A stretch of DNA of 64,000 bases from Salegentibacter lacus (GCF_020164555.1 NZ_JAIQZB010000008.1:62001-126000); one strand, 5' to 3'; counted from the stretch's first letter, positions 33,800 through 43,864 are shown. Numbers and translations are program-made. The notes: generated by a model not told the origin, from the sequence alone.

Positions 33800-34915
33800 A
33801 TGAAAAAATTTACTATTGCAAATATCCAAAAAATATTCCTTTTAGGGCTATGCTTTGGAGTAGGTTCTAACCTGCAAGCTCAGGAAGCTGAAACAACTGA
33901 AGTTGAAAGCTTTATGTCTAATTTTAGTATAAGTGGTTCTGTAGATACCTATTTCAGAACCAATTTTAACGGATTAAATAAATATGAATATAATGATGCG
34001 GGCAATCCAATCGTTGGTCCGCAAGCTCCGGCTTCATCTTTTGCCAACGATCCCGGCTTTGCCATTGGAATGGCCAATGTAATTTTAGGATACGAAGGTG
34101 AAAAAGTTGGTTTTGTAGCCGACCTGGTTTTTGGTCCGCGCGGGGAAGACGCAGTTTTTGCATCAGCGGCACCCAGCAATATTGTGAATCAATTATATGC
34201 CTACTGGAATGTTTCAGATGCGGTTACTTTAACGATGGGAAATTTTAATACTTTCCTGGGCTATGAAGTAATCTCTCCGGCGGCCAACTTCAACTATTCC
34301 ACTTCGTATATGTTCTCTTATGGACCATTCTCTCATACCGGAATTAAAGCCGATTTCGCCATAGACGATAACTGGAGTGCAATGTTGGCCATTATGAATC
34401 CAACCGACTGGACAGAGTTTAATCCTTATGGGAAATATTCCTTTGGAGGTCAGCTTGGGTATTCCACCACTGCAGGTAGTGCATTTTTAAACCTGATCTA
34501 CGGCGAACAAATGCCACTTTCAGATGAAGCTACTTTTCAGATAGATTTAACCACTGGATGGGATTTTAGCGATGCTTTCTATTTAGGGCTAAACACTACT
34601 TATAACACTACCGATGGGGAAGGATTTTATGGAGCGGCACTATATCCGCAAATTCAAACTTCCGATAATTTTGCTATAGGTTTAAGAGCTGAATATTTTA
34701 AAGAATTAGAAGATGGCGGCCCGGTGTATGGAGCTGATGCAGAAGCATTAGATTTTACCCTAACTGGTAGTTATACTGTTGGAAGTCTAACCCTGAAACC
34801 GGAATTACGTTTGGATAAAGTATCCAATACACCATCCCCAGTTTTTGTAAACTCAGATTTAGAAGGAACCGATAATCTTTCTTCTTTTGTTCTGGCTGCG
34901 GTTTACGCGTTTTAA
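33800..34915 (+). CDS. Outer-membrane porin (OmpL-like) linked to ammonium transport
   Basis: A 371-residue beta-barrel protein with signal peptide (KIFLLGLCFGVGSNLQAQ). The mature start FSISGSVDTYFRTNF and strands such as AYWNVSDAVTLTMGNFNTFL and YSFGGQLGYSTTAGSAFLN fit the Bacteroidota outer-membrane porins often annotated as OmpL-like. It ends in FVLAAVYAF, with the C-terminal Phe typical of outer-membrane proteins. Position after glnK-amtB suggests it helps nitrogen compounds cross the outer membrane. The family is certain only as a barrel. Confidence 0.82.
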   Translation: MKKFTIANIQKIFLLGLCFGVGSNLQAQEAETTEVESFMSNFSISGSVDTYFRTNFNGLNKYEYNDAGNPIVGPQAPASSFANDPGFAIGMANVILGYEGEKVGFVADLVFGPRGEDAVFASAAPSNIVNQLYAYWNVSDAVTLTMGNFNTFLGYEVISPAANFNYSTSYMFSYGPFSHTGIKADFAIDDNWSAMLAIMNPTDWTEFNPYGKYSFGGQLGYSTTAGSAFLNLIYGEQMPLSDEATFQIDLTTGWDFSDAFYLGLNTTYNTTDGEGFYGAALYPQIQTSDNFAIGLRAEYFKELEDGGPVYGADAEALDFTLTGSYTVGSLTLKPELRLDKVSNTPSPVFVNSDLEGTDNLSSFVLAAVYAF

Positions 34916-34920
34916 AACAG

Positions 34921-35504
34921 TTATTTGAAATTTTTAACTCCTGCTGAAATGGCTATTTCCAAATGATTTTCGGCAGGAACTATGGGACAGGAAAAATCAC
35001 CACTATAAGCACAGTAAGGATTGTATGCTTTATTAAAATCTAACAGTATGGAATCACCCTCCGGTATCCTTAAGTCTAAATACCGTCCGCCGGAGTAGGT
35101 GGTTTCGCCGTTAGTAAGATCTGTGAAAGGTAGAAACAAATAATTATAATATTCAGGATGCGAAATAAGCTCCTGGTTTTGAAAAACAGTAAGCTTAAAT
35201 TCTTCTCCTTTTATACTGAAATATAACTCACCGTATTTTACATAAACTGCCAACCTATCAGTCGTAGTTTGCATTCTGAAGGGAGCTTCGGCAGGAGTTC
35301 TAACAAAATGGCTTTGACCTTATATGCTGAATCAATTTTAAAGTAATCCAGGCTTTTAAATTCAGCTAAATCTTTTTTAGAAAGCGGCGTACGCTCTGGG
35401 TCACTAAATTTCTAATTCATTTCCTGTTGGAATTCTACCGTATTTTTTTCTTGTGCAACCAGCGTAATAGACAGCAGAAAAAACAGGAAGACACTAAATC
35501 TCAA
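34921..35504 (-). pseudogene. DUF1684 protein gene broken by a stop codon and a frameshift
   Basis: Translating the minus strand from a TTG at 35504 gives a signal peptide (LRFSVFLFFLLSITLVAQ), then KNTVEFQQEMN, an in-frame TAG at 35412-35414, then KFSDPERTPLSKKDLAEF, SLDYFKIDSAYKVKA. At about 35310 the frame must shift by one (one base missing) to continue HFVRTPAEAPFRMQTTTDR and the intact C-terminal half (GGRYLDLRIPEGDSILLDFN, NPYCAYSGDFSCP). Together these rebuild a normal ~190-residue secreted DUF1684 protein. The C-terminal half alone (34921-35274) is open but lacks signal peptide and half the domain. Two lesions favour real decay over a single sequencing error. Confidence 0.82.
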
Positions 35505-35505
35505 T

Positions 35506-36927
35506 TTAACCTTTAGCTTTATAATATTTTGCCTCCCCAAGATATTCCCTGATTTTTTCATTATAAGCCTCACTTAATTTAAGGTCTAAAATTCCCTCAA
35601 TATCATATAAAACTTCCATATCATCAAAACCGGTTTTTAATAAATCCTCGAGATATAAAAGAGCGGTTTCATGATCACCATCGTGTCCGGCAATTTTAAT
35701 GATGTTTAAATAAGCTTCAGGATCTTTCTTATCGAATATGGTTCTAAGTATACTCACAAAAACTTTAGTTCTGGACGTAGCCTGGGAATTCACATAGCTG
35801 TCGTAATAATTTTTGCTAAGGTTATCAAGAAAACCCTGGAGTCTTTTGGCCATTTTTTGCTTCGGTCCGCTAAATTTTTCTTCATTTTTCTGAAGCTCCT
35901 CAACCTGAGCTGCCCACCAGCCAATATTTTCGAAGTTTGAAGTTACTACATCGGTTTCCATATAGTATAGATATTCTTCCTGTTTAGCCTTTTCTGATGC
36001 TACTACGTTTCGATATTCCCGTCGTTGTTGTTTAAAGGCTTTATTTCTTCTGATGTTCCTAATCTGATCACGTAAATCTATGTCAAGATCAAAATCATCG
36101 TATTTATCTTCTATTTGCTTAAGTTTTTCAAAAGCCTGGTAATAATTTCGGGTACGCCTTAAAACTTCGGCATATTCCACTTCAGCTTCAAAAAGTTCTT
36201 TTACTAATTCTAAATCTTTGGCCCTCTTCCCTTCTTTCATAGCATTTAGCGTAAATCCCGCCACGGCATTACGAATCACATCGGCATCAGGCCATTCTAC
36301 GTTCTCTTCACAGGTATAGAAATTCATTTCGGTGGGAAAATTTTCACTATCAAGATAGTCTTCTATTTCCTCTAGAATAAACATCGAATTATTACTATCG
36401 CAGGCCACCGCACTGAACATAAATTTATTGTTAGCATTTAAATACTCTGTATTTATCCAGGCATTTTCTACCGCCAGCACACCAGAAATATTATTGTAGA
36501 GAAAAGGCAAAGCTGTAGCTAATTGTCCACCTTCTGATAGTCCGGCTACGTAAACCTGTTCCCTATCTATGGCCAGCATACCATCTACCTGATTTATAAT
36601 TGGCCCTACTTTGTTTATGTTATTTTTTAAAGAATCCTCTTTCAAATTTAAATTAGAGGAAGCTATTATATAAGCCTGTTCTTCAGCGACTGTTCTAAAA
36701 AGTTGTGTGGTAGCTCTCCCCCTGCCTTCGTGATCAAAAACAAAGATTACCGGCCATTTTTCCTGTTCATTAAAATTTTTTGGAAGATATAAAGAAAAAC
36801 TGCTCGCCGTGGTATCTGTTGTTGGGATAGAATCTACAATTTTACCCAGGGGAAGTTTTATTTCCTGAGCATTCCCAAATTGAAAAGTTAAAGCAAAAAG
36901 TAATATTAGAACTAGTATCTTTTTCAT
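35506..36927 (-). CDS. Secreted alpha/beta-hydrolase (esterase-like) with helical C-terminal half
   Basis: A 473-residue exported protein (signal VLILLFALTFQFGNAQ). The N-terminal half is an esterase-D-like alpha/beta hydrolase: SFSLYLPKNFNEQEKWPVI, FVFDHEGRGRATTQLF and the nucleophile elbow GLSEGGQ. The C-terminal ~230 residues are helical and charged, with TPR-like pairs (NYYQAFEKLKQIEDKY, GDHETALLYLEDLLKTGF). Catalytic Asp and His are not assigned with certainty. The broken DUF1684 gene begins one base after its stop, so both were one transcript. Substrate unknown. Confidence 0.8.
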   Translation of the reverse strand: MKKILVLILLFALTFQFGNAQEIKLPLGKIVDSIPTTDTTASSFSLYLPKNFNEQEKWPVIFVFDHEGRGRATTQLFRTVAEEQAYIIASSNLNLKEDSLKNNINKVGPIINQVDGMLAIDREQVYVAGLSEGGQLATALPFLYNNISGVLAVENAWINTEYLNANNKFMFSAVACDSNNSMFILEEIEDYLDSENFPTEMNFYTCEENVEWPDADVIRNAVAGFTLNAMKEGKRAKDLELVKELFEAEVEYAEVLRRTRNYYQAFEKLKQIEDKYDDFDLDIDLRDQIRNIRRNKAFKQQRREYRNVVASEKAKQEEYLYYMETDVVTSNFENIGWWAAQVEELQKNEEKFSGPKQKMAKRLQGFLDNLSKNYYDSYVNSQATSRTKVFVSILRTIFDKKDPEAYLNIIKIAGHDGDHETALLYLEDLLKTGFDDMEVLYDIEGILDLKLSEAYNEKIREYLGEAKYYKAKG

Positions 36928-36981
36928 AATAATATCAAATAATTAATTTAAATATAAGCATAGATATCAAAGATCGTGCAT

Positions 36982-37011
36982 AAAAAAGCCCTCATCAACA
37001 GATGAAGGCTA
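36982..37011 (-). terminator. Terminator for the 37035-37229 gene
   Basis: agccttcatc / gatgagggct stem (one mismatch) with a four-base loop, followed on the minus strand by T6. Confidence 0.75.
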
Positions 37012-37034
37012 AATAAATATATAGTGATAGATTT

Positions 37035-37229
37035 TTATTTTTTAATTCGTTGTAATCTCATATTATTGCTTCCAAAAAAAAGACGAGCAACTAAAGAGAC
37101 AACAAGTAAGTCTGCAAAGATTAAAAACAACACCCTCACTACTTCAATACCGGAAAAATTTAATCCGGAAAATCCTATCGCACCCGTTAAGGCAGCTACG
37201 ATTAGATATAATGTACTATACTTTCTCAT
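37035..37229 (-). CDS. DUF1328/YtjA-like small membrane protein
   Basis: A 64-residue protein with two transmembrane helices (YSTLYLIVAALTGAIGFSG and VVRVLFLIFADLLVVSLVARL) and a short basic tail (MRLQRIKK). The pattern fits the YtjA/DUF1328 family of stress-induced small membrane proteins. I start at ATG 37229; the frame extends 19 codons further without family similarity. Function unknown. Confidence 0.75.
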   Translation of the reverse strand: MRKYSTLYLIVAALTGAIGFSGLNFSGIEVVRVLFLIFADLLVVSLVARLFFGSNNMRLQRIKK

Positions 37230-37446
37230 AATGTAATTTCTTTTTTTGTAAAAATAGGTATAGTATAGTCGCGATGGTATTAACAAAATTACAATTTGCT
37301 ATACTTTAACTAAAACAAATTTGGGTCTGAGAATTCCGTTAAAAATAGCTGAAAAAGTAGCCCGTTTTAACTAAAGCCTAAATATTCACCCCTTTAAATT
37401 GCTTAGTTTTAAATAGCTGGAAATGGAGCTATAATAAAATTTAAGA

Positions 37447-37896
37447 TCATTTTATCATACTCTTATTTATAGGAGCAAAATCTACAACCTGGGAAAGAAC
37501 AATATGGGTTTTCGTTTCGCCATAAGTAATAAGTTTATCTATAAATTCTTCCAAATGAACCTGGTCGCGGAGTACAACTTCCATAATTATATTTTCATTC
37601 CCGGTAATGCGGTAACAATTATTTACTTCTCTAAATTCTTTTACTTTTTCTAAAAATGGTTTTAACCTGCCCATAAAAGCCCGAAGGGTAATAATTGCTT
37701 TTAACTGATAGCCTGCTTTATGATAAGAAATTTGAGTCTTATAGCCTTTTATAATCCCGGCATCTTCCATTTTCTTTACTCTTTCGGCAACTGCCGGAGA
37801 GCTTAATCCCACTTCGCGTCCAATTTCTGCAAAAGAATACCGCGCGTTTTGTTGCAACCTCGCTAAGATAGCCCAGTTAAGTTCATCTACTTGCAT
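37447..37896 (-). CDS. Lrp/AsnC-family transcriptional regulator
   Basis: A 149-residue feast/famine regulator. The N-terminal winged helix-turn-helix reads LNWAILARLQQNARYSFAEI with VGLSSPAVAERVKKMEDAGI; the C-terminal RAM ligand-binding domain covers residues ~65-149 (NCYRITGNENIIMEVVLRD). Such proteins form octamers and sense amino acids. Divergent from the next gene; ilvE is a plausible but unproven target. Confidence 0.94.
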   Translation of the reverse strand: MQVDELNWAILARLQQNARYSFAEIGREVGLSSPAVAERVKKMEDAGIIKGYKTQISYHKAGYQLKAIITLRAFMGRLKPFLEKVKEFREVNNCYRITGNENIIMEVVLRDQVHLEEFIDKLITYGETKTHIVLSQVVDFAPINKSMIK

Positions 37897-37993
37897 ATTA
37901 AAGTTTTAATTGTAAAATACCTTATAATTAAAGGTTAATTCTAATTTACAGTTTAATATACAAAGATAAGCTATTTAATTTCTCTTTAATTTT

Positions 37994-38416
37994 ATGCTGA
38001 AATTAAATAAGATGTCGCAGGCTTTTCTAAATAACACTTATCAGATGCCGGTTTACCGGAAAGCATTGGAAATATTTAAGCTTTCCAGGGCTATGGCTGT
38101 GCATTTTACTCAAGATAAACACGTTCTGGAAATGGGATTTTCGGCCTGCCCAAAAGACAGGTATGCCGGCGACCTTGTTACAGAATCTCTTCAACTCGCA
38201 CCGGGAATAGCTTCAGTAGCTACGGCAAAAAGCTCCGGATCACGTTTAGAACGAATAAGAAATATTAGAAAGGCAAGTAAGAGTTTAAAGTTACTCTGTA
38301 AAAATCTTGAATTTTCCGGTGCTAAAGAAAGTGAGTTTCTAAGCTTGCTTAAAAAAGAAATTCATGTTTTCGATAAAATGATCGCCGACTGGATTCAGCA
38401 AATAAGAAAAGTTTAG
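37994..38416 (+). CDS. Predicted four-helix-bundle protein
   Basis: A 140-residue, basic, all-helical protein. The order of helices (MPVYRKALEIFKLSRAMAVHF, DRYAGDLVTESLQLAPGIAS, RLERIRNIRKASKSLKLLCK, FLSLLKKEIHVFDKMIADW) resembles the four-helix-bundle (S23/IVP-like) family, though the sequence match is weak. Such proteins may bind nucleic acid through Arg/Lys-rich faces. Start may be ATG 37994 or ATG 38012. No confident function. Confidence 0.6.
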   Translation: MLKLNKMSQAFLNNTYQMPVYRKALEIFKLSRAMAVHFTQDKHVLEMGFSACPKDRYAGDLVTESLQLAPGIASVATAKSSGSRLERIRNIRKASKSLKLLCKNLEFSGAKESEFLSLLKKEIHVFDKMIADWIQQIRKV

Positions 38417-38427
38417 TTTACTCCCTT

Positions 38428-39039
38428 TTAAAAAAAAGCAATTTTTATTCCTTCAATCAGCATATTGGTTCCAATAATAGCTATTATTAGTCCCATAATT
38501 TTCTCGATTACAATAATCTTGTTTTGACCAATAAACCGCACTAAATAATCACTGGATATAAAAGCGAGGTGGTTCAAGAACATAATTAGTCCAAACATTG
38601 CTGCAATAATTCCCATATCCATATAACTGGCGGTTGTGGTGTAATTCATCGCGGTTACAATAGTTCCGGGACCGGCCAGAATTGGAATTGCCAATGGAGA
38701 GATTGAAATCCCTTCATTAAAATCTATTTCTTTCTGGTTATCGATACTGGATTGCTGCGCCCTAATCATTTCAAAACCAACAAAAAACACAAGAATTCCA
38801 CCAGTAATCTTAAAGGCAGGAATAGTTAAACCAAAAAGCTGAAAAATATATTTACCCAATAGAATAAATCCAGTAACAATCACGAAAGCCGTGAAAGTCG
38901 CTTTTTTAGAAATAAAACGCTTTCTCTTCCCATCGGCCTGTTTGGTAAGGCTCAGAAAAATTGGGATATTTCCAATAGGATTATTGATCGCAAAAAATGC
39001 GGTAAACGCACCTATGGCATATAACCAGATATTTTCCAT
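38428..39039 (-). CDS. MarC-family integral membrane protein
   Basis: A 203-residue protein with six transmembrane helices. It has the MarC/YchE hallmarks FFAINNPIGNIPIFLSLTKQ near the N-terminus and SPLAIPILAGPGTIVTAMNY in the middle. I start at ATG 39039 (MENIWLYAIGAFTAFFAIN); the 24-residue upstream extension is not family-like. Despite the name, a role in antibiotic resistance has not held up; function is unknown. Confidence 0.92.
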   Translation of the reverse strand: MENIWLYAIGAFTAFFAINNPIGNIPIFLSLTKQADGKRKRFISKKATFTAFVIVTGFILLGKYIFQLFGLTIPAFKITGGILVFFVGFEMIRAQQSSIDNQKEIDFNEGISISPLAIPILAGPGTIVTAMNYTTTASYMDMGIIAAMFGLIMFLNHLAFISSDYLVRFIGQNKIIVIEKIMGLIIAIIGTNMLIEGIKIAFF

Positions 39040-39383
39040 AGATTTATATTTTTGGTACTTAAGCGGTTGAAAATTAGAAGCTGCAAAATTAATCTGAAAT
39101 TTTAGCCCCACCCAACAAAAAAGATAAAATTTTTAAGCATTTTGAAACTTGACAATTATGAGTATCATAAGTGTTCATAACGCCGAAAAAATAATATTAT
39201 TTCTAAAAACATCTTAAACAAAAAATCCCAATGAGACTATCGCCCATTGGGATGATTGATTTTCATAAAATTCTGAAATAAACTGCTTTCTTTTTCGAAA
39301 GATCCCTATATCACTACGCTCATCGGGATAAGCAGCCTGCACCTTTTTCTCTGCCCTTAGGTTTAGATAAAGTGGCTCTCTGC
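39040..39383. other. 344-bp intergenic region between marC and icmF
   Basis: No gene is seen. It holds the palindrome ttatgagtatcataa at 39156-39170 (perfect 6-bp arms), the icmF terminator at 39214-39254, and a stretch at 39299-39333 (agatccctatatcactacgc, then tcatcgggat) that looks like a decayed REP-type repeat. The palindrome is about 120 bases upstream of the marC start and could be an operator or a hairpin. Confidence 0.5.
39214..39254 (-). terminator. icmF terminator
   Basis: atcccaatg / cattgggat perfect stem (39225-39233 with 39245-39253), followed on the minus strand by TTTTTTGTTT. Confidence 0.8.
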
Positions 39384-42300
39384 TTACATATTTCTTCTAT
39401 ACTGCCCACCTACTTCAAACATTGCCCTGGTGATTTGTCCAAGAGAACAAACTTTGGTGGCTTCCATTAACTCTTTAAAGATATTTTCATTTTTAATTGA
39501 AGCTTCTTTGATTTTTTCTAAAGCTTCTTCGGCAGAATCTTCTTTGGCTTTGTGAAGCGTATTCAGCGTTTTAAGCTGATGTTGCTTTTCTTCTTCTGTT
39601 GCTCTAATTACCTCGCCCGGTGTAACCGTCGGCGAACCTGTTGAACTTAAAAAGGTATTTACACCAATAATCGGGTAATCACCGTTATGTTTTAAAGTTT
39701 CATAATGCAGACTTTCCTCCTGAATTTTCCCGCGTTGATACATAGTTTCCATCGCGCCAAGTACGCCACCTCTCTCTGTAATACGATCGAATTCGGTTAA
39801 AACGGCTTCTTCTACAAGATCGGTTAATTCCTCAATAATAAATGATCCCTGAATTGGATTTTCGTTTTTCGCGAGTCCTAACTCTTTATTTATAATCAAC
39901 TGAATTGCCATTGCTCTTCTTACTGAAGCTTCTGTAGGCGTTGTAATCGCCTCATCGTAAGCATTGGTGTGTAGGGAATTACAGTTGTCGTAAATCGCAT
40001 ACAGCGCCTGAAGCGTGGTTCTTATATCATTAAAATCTATTTCCTGTGCGTGTAAAGATCTTCCGGAAGTCTGGATGTGGTATTTCAACATCTGTGCCCT
40101 TGGATTCGCTCCGTATTTATGTTTCAAGGCTTTGGACCAAATTTTACGTGCTACCCTACCAATTACGGCGTATTCGGGATCAATTCCGTTAGAAAAGAAG
40201 AACGAAAGGTTGGGGCCAAATTTATTGATATCCATTCCCCGGCTTAAGTAATATTCCACGTAAGTGAATCCATTGGCCAGTGTAAATGCTAACTGAGTTA
40301 TGGGATTTGCACCGGCTTCAGCAATATGGTATCCTGAAATTGAAACCGAGTAAAAATTTCTTACTTTTTCTTTAATAAAATACTCCTGAACATCGCCCAT
40401 TAAACGCAATGCGAATTCCGTCGAAAAAATACAGGTATTTTGCGCCTGGTCTTCCTTTAAAATATCGGCCTGAACGGTTCCACGAACAACGCTGATTGTT
40501 TTTTTCTTGATTTCTTCATAAACCTCTGCAGGCAAAACCTGATCTCCGGTAAGGCCTAAAAGCATCAAGCCAAGACCATTATTTCCTTCCGGTAGCTCAC
40601 CGCGATAAACCGGACGATCTAACCCGCGGTCATCATAGAGTTCTTTATATTTTGCTTCAACTTTATCTACCAGTCCATTTTTCTTGATGTATTTCTCACA
40701 CTGCTGATCTATGGCAGCATTCATAAAAAACCCGAGCAACATAGGCGCCGGGCCATTAATGGTCATACTCACCGAAGTCATTGCATCTGCCAGATCAAAC
40801 CCGGAATAGAGTTTTTTAGCATCATCCAAGCAGCAAATTGAAACTCCTGAATTACCGATTTTTCCATAAATATCGGGACGTTCATCGGGATCGTTTCCAT
40901 ATAGTGTAACCGAATCGAAAGCAGTAGACAGTCTTTTTGCCGGCAAGCCCATACTCACATAATGAAAACGACGGTTCGTACGCTCCGGTCCACCCTCACC
41001 GGCAAACATCCTGGTTGGATCTTCACCCTGGCGTTTAAATGGATAAAGCCCTGCCGTGTATGGAAATTCTCCCGGTACATTTTCCTGAAGACACCATTTT
41101 AAAATATCGCCCCAGGCTTTATATTTTGGCAAGGAAACTTTAGGAATTTGAGAATGTGAAAGCGACTCGGTATGCGTATCTATCTTGATTTCCTTATCAC
41201 GAACTTTAAATGAATAAACTGGCTCTACATATCTGGTAACTTTTTCCTGCCAGCTTTGTATCACTTCCCAGTTATAAGGATCGAGATCCATTTTTACACG
41301 GTCAAACTCTGCGAAAAGTAACTTCAGAAAATCTTTTTGAGAATCTTCTGTAAAATCATTTATTTCTTCCTGGTTAATGCCGTGCTTTTCTAAGTATTGC
41401 GATTGATTATTAGTCATATCCATACCAGAAACCGACTCGATAGTTTTAAAAACCCCGTAGAGTTTTTGGGCTACTTCAGCCTGGTTTGCAGCTTTTTCAT
41501 CGTAACTTCGGTTATTTTCAGCAATTTCTGAAAGATAACGCGTTCGTTTCGGTGGAATCACGAAGATCTTTTCGCTCATTTCCGTAGAAATCTCGAAAGT
41601 AGAATTTAGATCGGCTTTGGTTTTTTCAGCAACCGTATCCATAATTTGACGATACAGGGTATTCATCCCCGGATCGTTAAACTGAGAGGCGATAGTTCCA
41701 AAAACCGGTAATTTATCAGCGTCTTCGTGCCATAACTGGTGGTTACGCTGATATTGTTTCTTTACATCACGCAAGGCATCCTGTGCGCCGCGTTTATCAA
41801 ACTTATTTATAGCTACCAAATCGGCGAAATCAAGCATGTCAATCTTTTCAAGCTGAGTAGCTGCTCCAAATTCTGGCGTCATCACATATAAAGCAACATC
41901 AGAGTGATCCATAATTTCAGTATCACTCTGTCCAATTCCCGAAGTTTCCAAAATAATCAAATCGAATTCAGCCGCTTTTAAAACCTCAACGGCTTCAGCC
42001 ACGTGTTTGGAGAGGGCAAGGTTAGATTGACGTGTCGCAAGAGAACGCATATAAACGTGTTCATTGTTTATGGCATTCATTCTAATTCTATCTCCCAGTA
42101 AGGCGCCGCCGGTCTTCCTTTTAGAAGGATCTACCGAGATAATTCCAATGTTTTTATCAGGAAAATCGGTTAAGAATCGGCGTACCAGTTCATCCACCAA
42201 ACTGGATTTTCCCGAACCACCGGTTCCTGTTATTCCCAAAACGGGAATTTTACTATTTTCGGTTTCTTTTCTTATTGGTTCGAAATGTTTCAGAAAAGAA

Positions 42301-42839
42301 TCATGTTTATTCTCTGCAAGGGAAATAAGCCTTGAAATAGTATTTACATTTTTATCTTTTAAATCTTCAGCAACAGATTTTTCTTCAACTAAATCGCGAG
42401 TTTCTGTGTCTACCCGCTTCACCATATCGTTAATCATTCCCTGGAGTCCCATTTCACGACCATCGTCTGGAGCGTAAATCCGGGTAATCCCGTAATCCAT
42501 TAATTCCTTGATTTCCTCCGGAAGAATTACTCCGCCACCACCGCCAAAAATAGCGATATGACCTGCATTTTTCTCCTGAAGCAGATCGTACATATACTTA
42601 AAATATTCGGTGTGCCCGCCCTGGTAGGACGTCATCGCAATTGCCTGTGCATCTTCCTGAATGGCGCAATTCACCACCTCATCAACACTACGATCGTGGC
42701 CAAGGTGAATTACTTCAACTCCTGTAGACTGAATGATTCGGCGCATAATGTTTATGGCTGCATCATGCCCATCAAAAAGCGAAGCTGCAGTTACGATTCT
42801 TATTTTATTTTTAGGGGTATATGGTTTTTGTTGTTCCAT
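39384..42839 (-). CDS. icmF: IcmF-type fused B12-dependent acyl-CoA mutase
   Basis: A 1151-residue radical enzyme. Order: B12-binding domain (residues ~12-140; DGHDAAIN at 23-30, then TSYQGGH and FGGGGGV); G domain of the MeaI/MeaB type (Walker [13 protein letters not shown] at ~203-214, [18 protein letters not shown]); TIM-barrel mutase (~residue 560 to the end) with [38 protein letters not shown] and [11 protein letters not shown]. This fusion defines isobutyryl-CoA mutase IcmF. The usual substrate-pocket pair differs: Tyr599 stands where I expect Phe, with Gln800 kept. ATG 42839 chosen; the longer frame adds 18 atypical residues. The natural substrate may therefore be a branched or short acyl-CoA other than isobutyryl-CoA. 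Confidence 0.93.
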   Translation of the reverse strand: MEQQKPYTPKNKIRIVTAASLFDGHDAAINIMRRIIQSTGVEVIHLGHDRSVDEVVNCAIQEDAQAIAMTSYQGGHTEYFKYMYDLLQEKNAGHIAIFGGGGGVILPEEIKELMDYGITRIYAPDDGREMGLQGMINDMVKRVDTETRDLVEEKSVAEDLKDKNVNTISRLISLAENKHDSFLKHFEPIRKETENSKIPVLGITGTGGSGKSSLVDELVRRFLTDFPDKNIGIISVDPSKRKTGGALLGDRIRMNAINNEHVYMRSLATRQSNLALSKHVAEAVEVLKAAEFDLIILETSGIGQSDTEIMDHSDVALYVMTPEFGAATQLEKIDMLDFADLVAINKFDKRGAQDALRDVKKQYQRNHQLWHEDADKLPVFGTIASQFNDPGMNTLYRQIMDTVAEKTKADLNSTFEISTEMSEKIFVIPPKRTRYLSEIAENNRSYDEKAANQAEVAQKLYGVFKTIESVSGMDMTNNQSQYLEKHGINQEEINDFTEDSQKDFLKLLFAEFDRVKMDLDPYNWEVIQSWQEKVTRYVEPVYSFKVRDKEIKIDTHTESLSHSQIPKVSLPKYKAWGDILKWCLQENVPGEFPYTAGLYPFKRQGEDPTRMFAGEGGPERTNRRFHYVSMGLPAKRLSTAFDSVTLYGNDPDERPDIYGKIGNSGVSICCLDDAKKLYSGFDLADAMTSVSMTINGPAPMLLGFFMNAAIDQQCEKYIKKNGLVDKVEAKYKELYDDRGLDRPVYRGELPEGNNGLGLMLLGLTGDQVLPAEVYEEIKKKTISVVRGTVQADILKEDQAQNTCIFSTEFALRLMGDVQEYFIKEKVRNFYSVSISGYHIAEAGANPITQLAFTLANGFTYVEYYLSRGMDINKFGPNLSFFFSNGIDPEYAVIGRVARKIWSKALKHKYGANPRAQMLKYHIQTSGRSLHAQEIDFNDIRTTLQALYAIYDNCNSLHTNAYDEAITTPTEASVRRAMAIQLIINKELGLAKNENPIQGSFIIEELTDLVEEAVLTEFDRITERGGVLGAMETMYQRGKIQEESLHYETLKHNGDYPIIGVNTFLSSTGSPTVTPGEVIRATEEEKQHQLKTLNTLHKAKEDSAEEALEKIKEASIKNENIFKELMEATKVCSLGQITRAMFEVGGQYRRNM

Positions 42840-42980
42840 TTGTAATGATATCGTGTTTTTGGTACTGCAATTTACGAAAATTGTAATTCTCAAGAGCCTT
42901 CCGTAATATTAATATAATTCTAAATTCAGTTCTGTTGAAACAACCCAAAATTCTTAATTTTATCATCCTATAATAGTGCT

Positions 42981-43832
42981 ATGTCAAAAATTACGCTTCT
43001 TATCCATTGCCCTGACACTTCAGGAATTATTGCTCATGTCACATCTTTTTTTTATAAAAGGCAGGGCAATATTATTTATATAGATCAATATGTAGACGTT
43101 GAAAATACTGTTTTTTTTATGCGTCTGGAATGTGAGTTTAATGCGGAAACCAATATCAGTGCCACCAAAGAAGAATTTAAGGAAACTGTAGCAGAAAAGT
43201 ATAAAATGGCCTGGGAAATGTATTCGGCTGATTCAAAGCCCCGTATGGCTGTTTTTGTTTCTAAATATGATCATTGTCTTTATGATATTTTAAGTAGGTA
43301 CAAATCGGGCGAACTTCAGGCGGTTATTACCTTAATTATTAGTAATCACAAGGAGCTTGAACATGTAGCACAAAATTTTGGAATTCCGTTTCATCATATT
43401 CCCGTAACTGCCGGCACGAAAGAAAAAGCTGCTGAAATCCAGCTTGAATTGCTTCAAAAAGAAAAAGTAGATTTTATTGTCCTGGCCAGGTATATGCAGA
43501 TAATACCAAAGTCTTTAATTACAGCTTTCCCCAATCGAATTATTAATATTCATCACTCTTTCCTACCTGCATTTGCTGGGGCTAAACCATATCATCTGGC
43601 CTATAAACGAGGTGTAAAAATAATTGGAGCCACCAGTCATTACGTCACTGAAGAACTAGACGCAGGGCCCATTATCGAACAGGATATTACCCGGATTTCT
43701 CATAGCCATTCCATTAAAGATCTTATTTTAAAAGGAAGAGACCTGGAAAAAATTGTGCTTGCCAGAGGTATAAAACTTCATATTGAACGAAAAACGCTGG
43801 TTTTTAATAATAAGACCATAATTTTCACCTAA
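42981..43832 (+). CDS. purU: Formyltetrahydrofolate deformylase
   Basis: A 283-residue enzyme that hydrolyses 10-formyl-THF to formate and THF, balancing one-carbon pools and feeding PurT-type purine synthesis. An N-terminal ACT domain (ITLLIHCPDTSGIIAHVTSF) is followed by the formyltransferase fold. Catalytic motifs: NIHHSFLPAFAGAKPY (Asn and His) and TEELDAGPIIEQD (Asp). Length matches the family. Divergent from icmF with about 140 bases between starts. Confidence 0.96.
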   Translation: MSKITLLIHCPDTSGIIAHVTSFFYKRQGNIIYIDQYVDVENTVFFMRLECEFNAETNISATKEEFKETVAEKYKMAWEMYSADSKPRMAVFVSKYDHCLYDILSRYKSGELQAVITLIISNHKELEHVAQNFGIPFHHIPVTAGTKEKAAEIQLELLQKEKVDFIVLARYMQIIPKSLITAFPNRIINIHHSFLPAFAGAKPYHLAYKRGVKIIGATSHYVTEELDAGPIIEQDITRISHSHSIKDLILKGRDLEKIVLARGIKLHIERKTLVFNNKTIIFT

Positions 43833-43864
43833 TATTCTGAAATTTATTTTAGTGCCAAAAATGA

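Noticed and set aside
33966-34179. Minus-strand frames inside the porin gene
   Set aside because: Both are antisense shadows; the porin has signal peptide, barrel strands and a terminal Phe.
34921-35274. Treating the 117-residue frame as an intact short gene
   Set aside because: The missing N-terminal half of the same domain, with signal peptide, is readable upstream after one stop codon and one frameshift, so it is a fragment of a broken gene.
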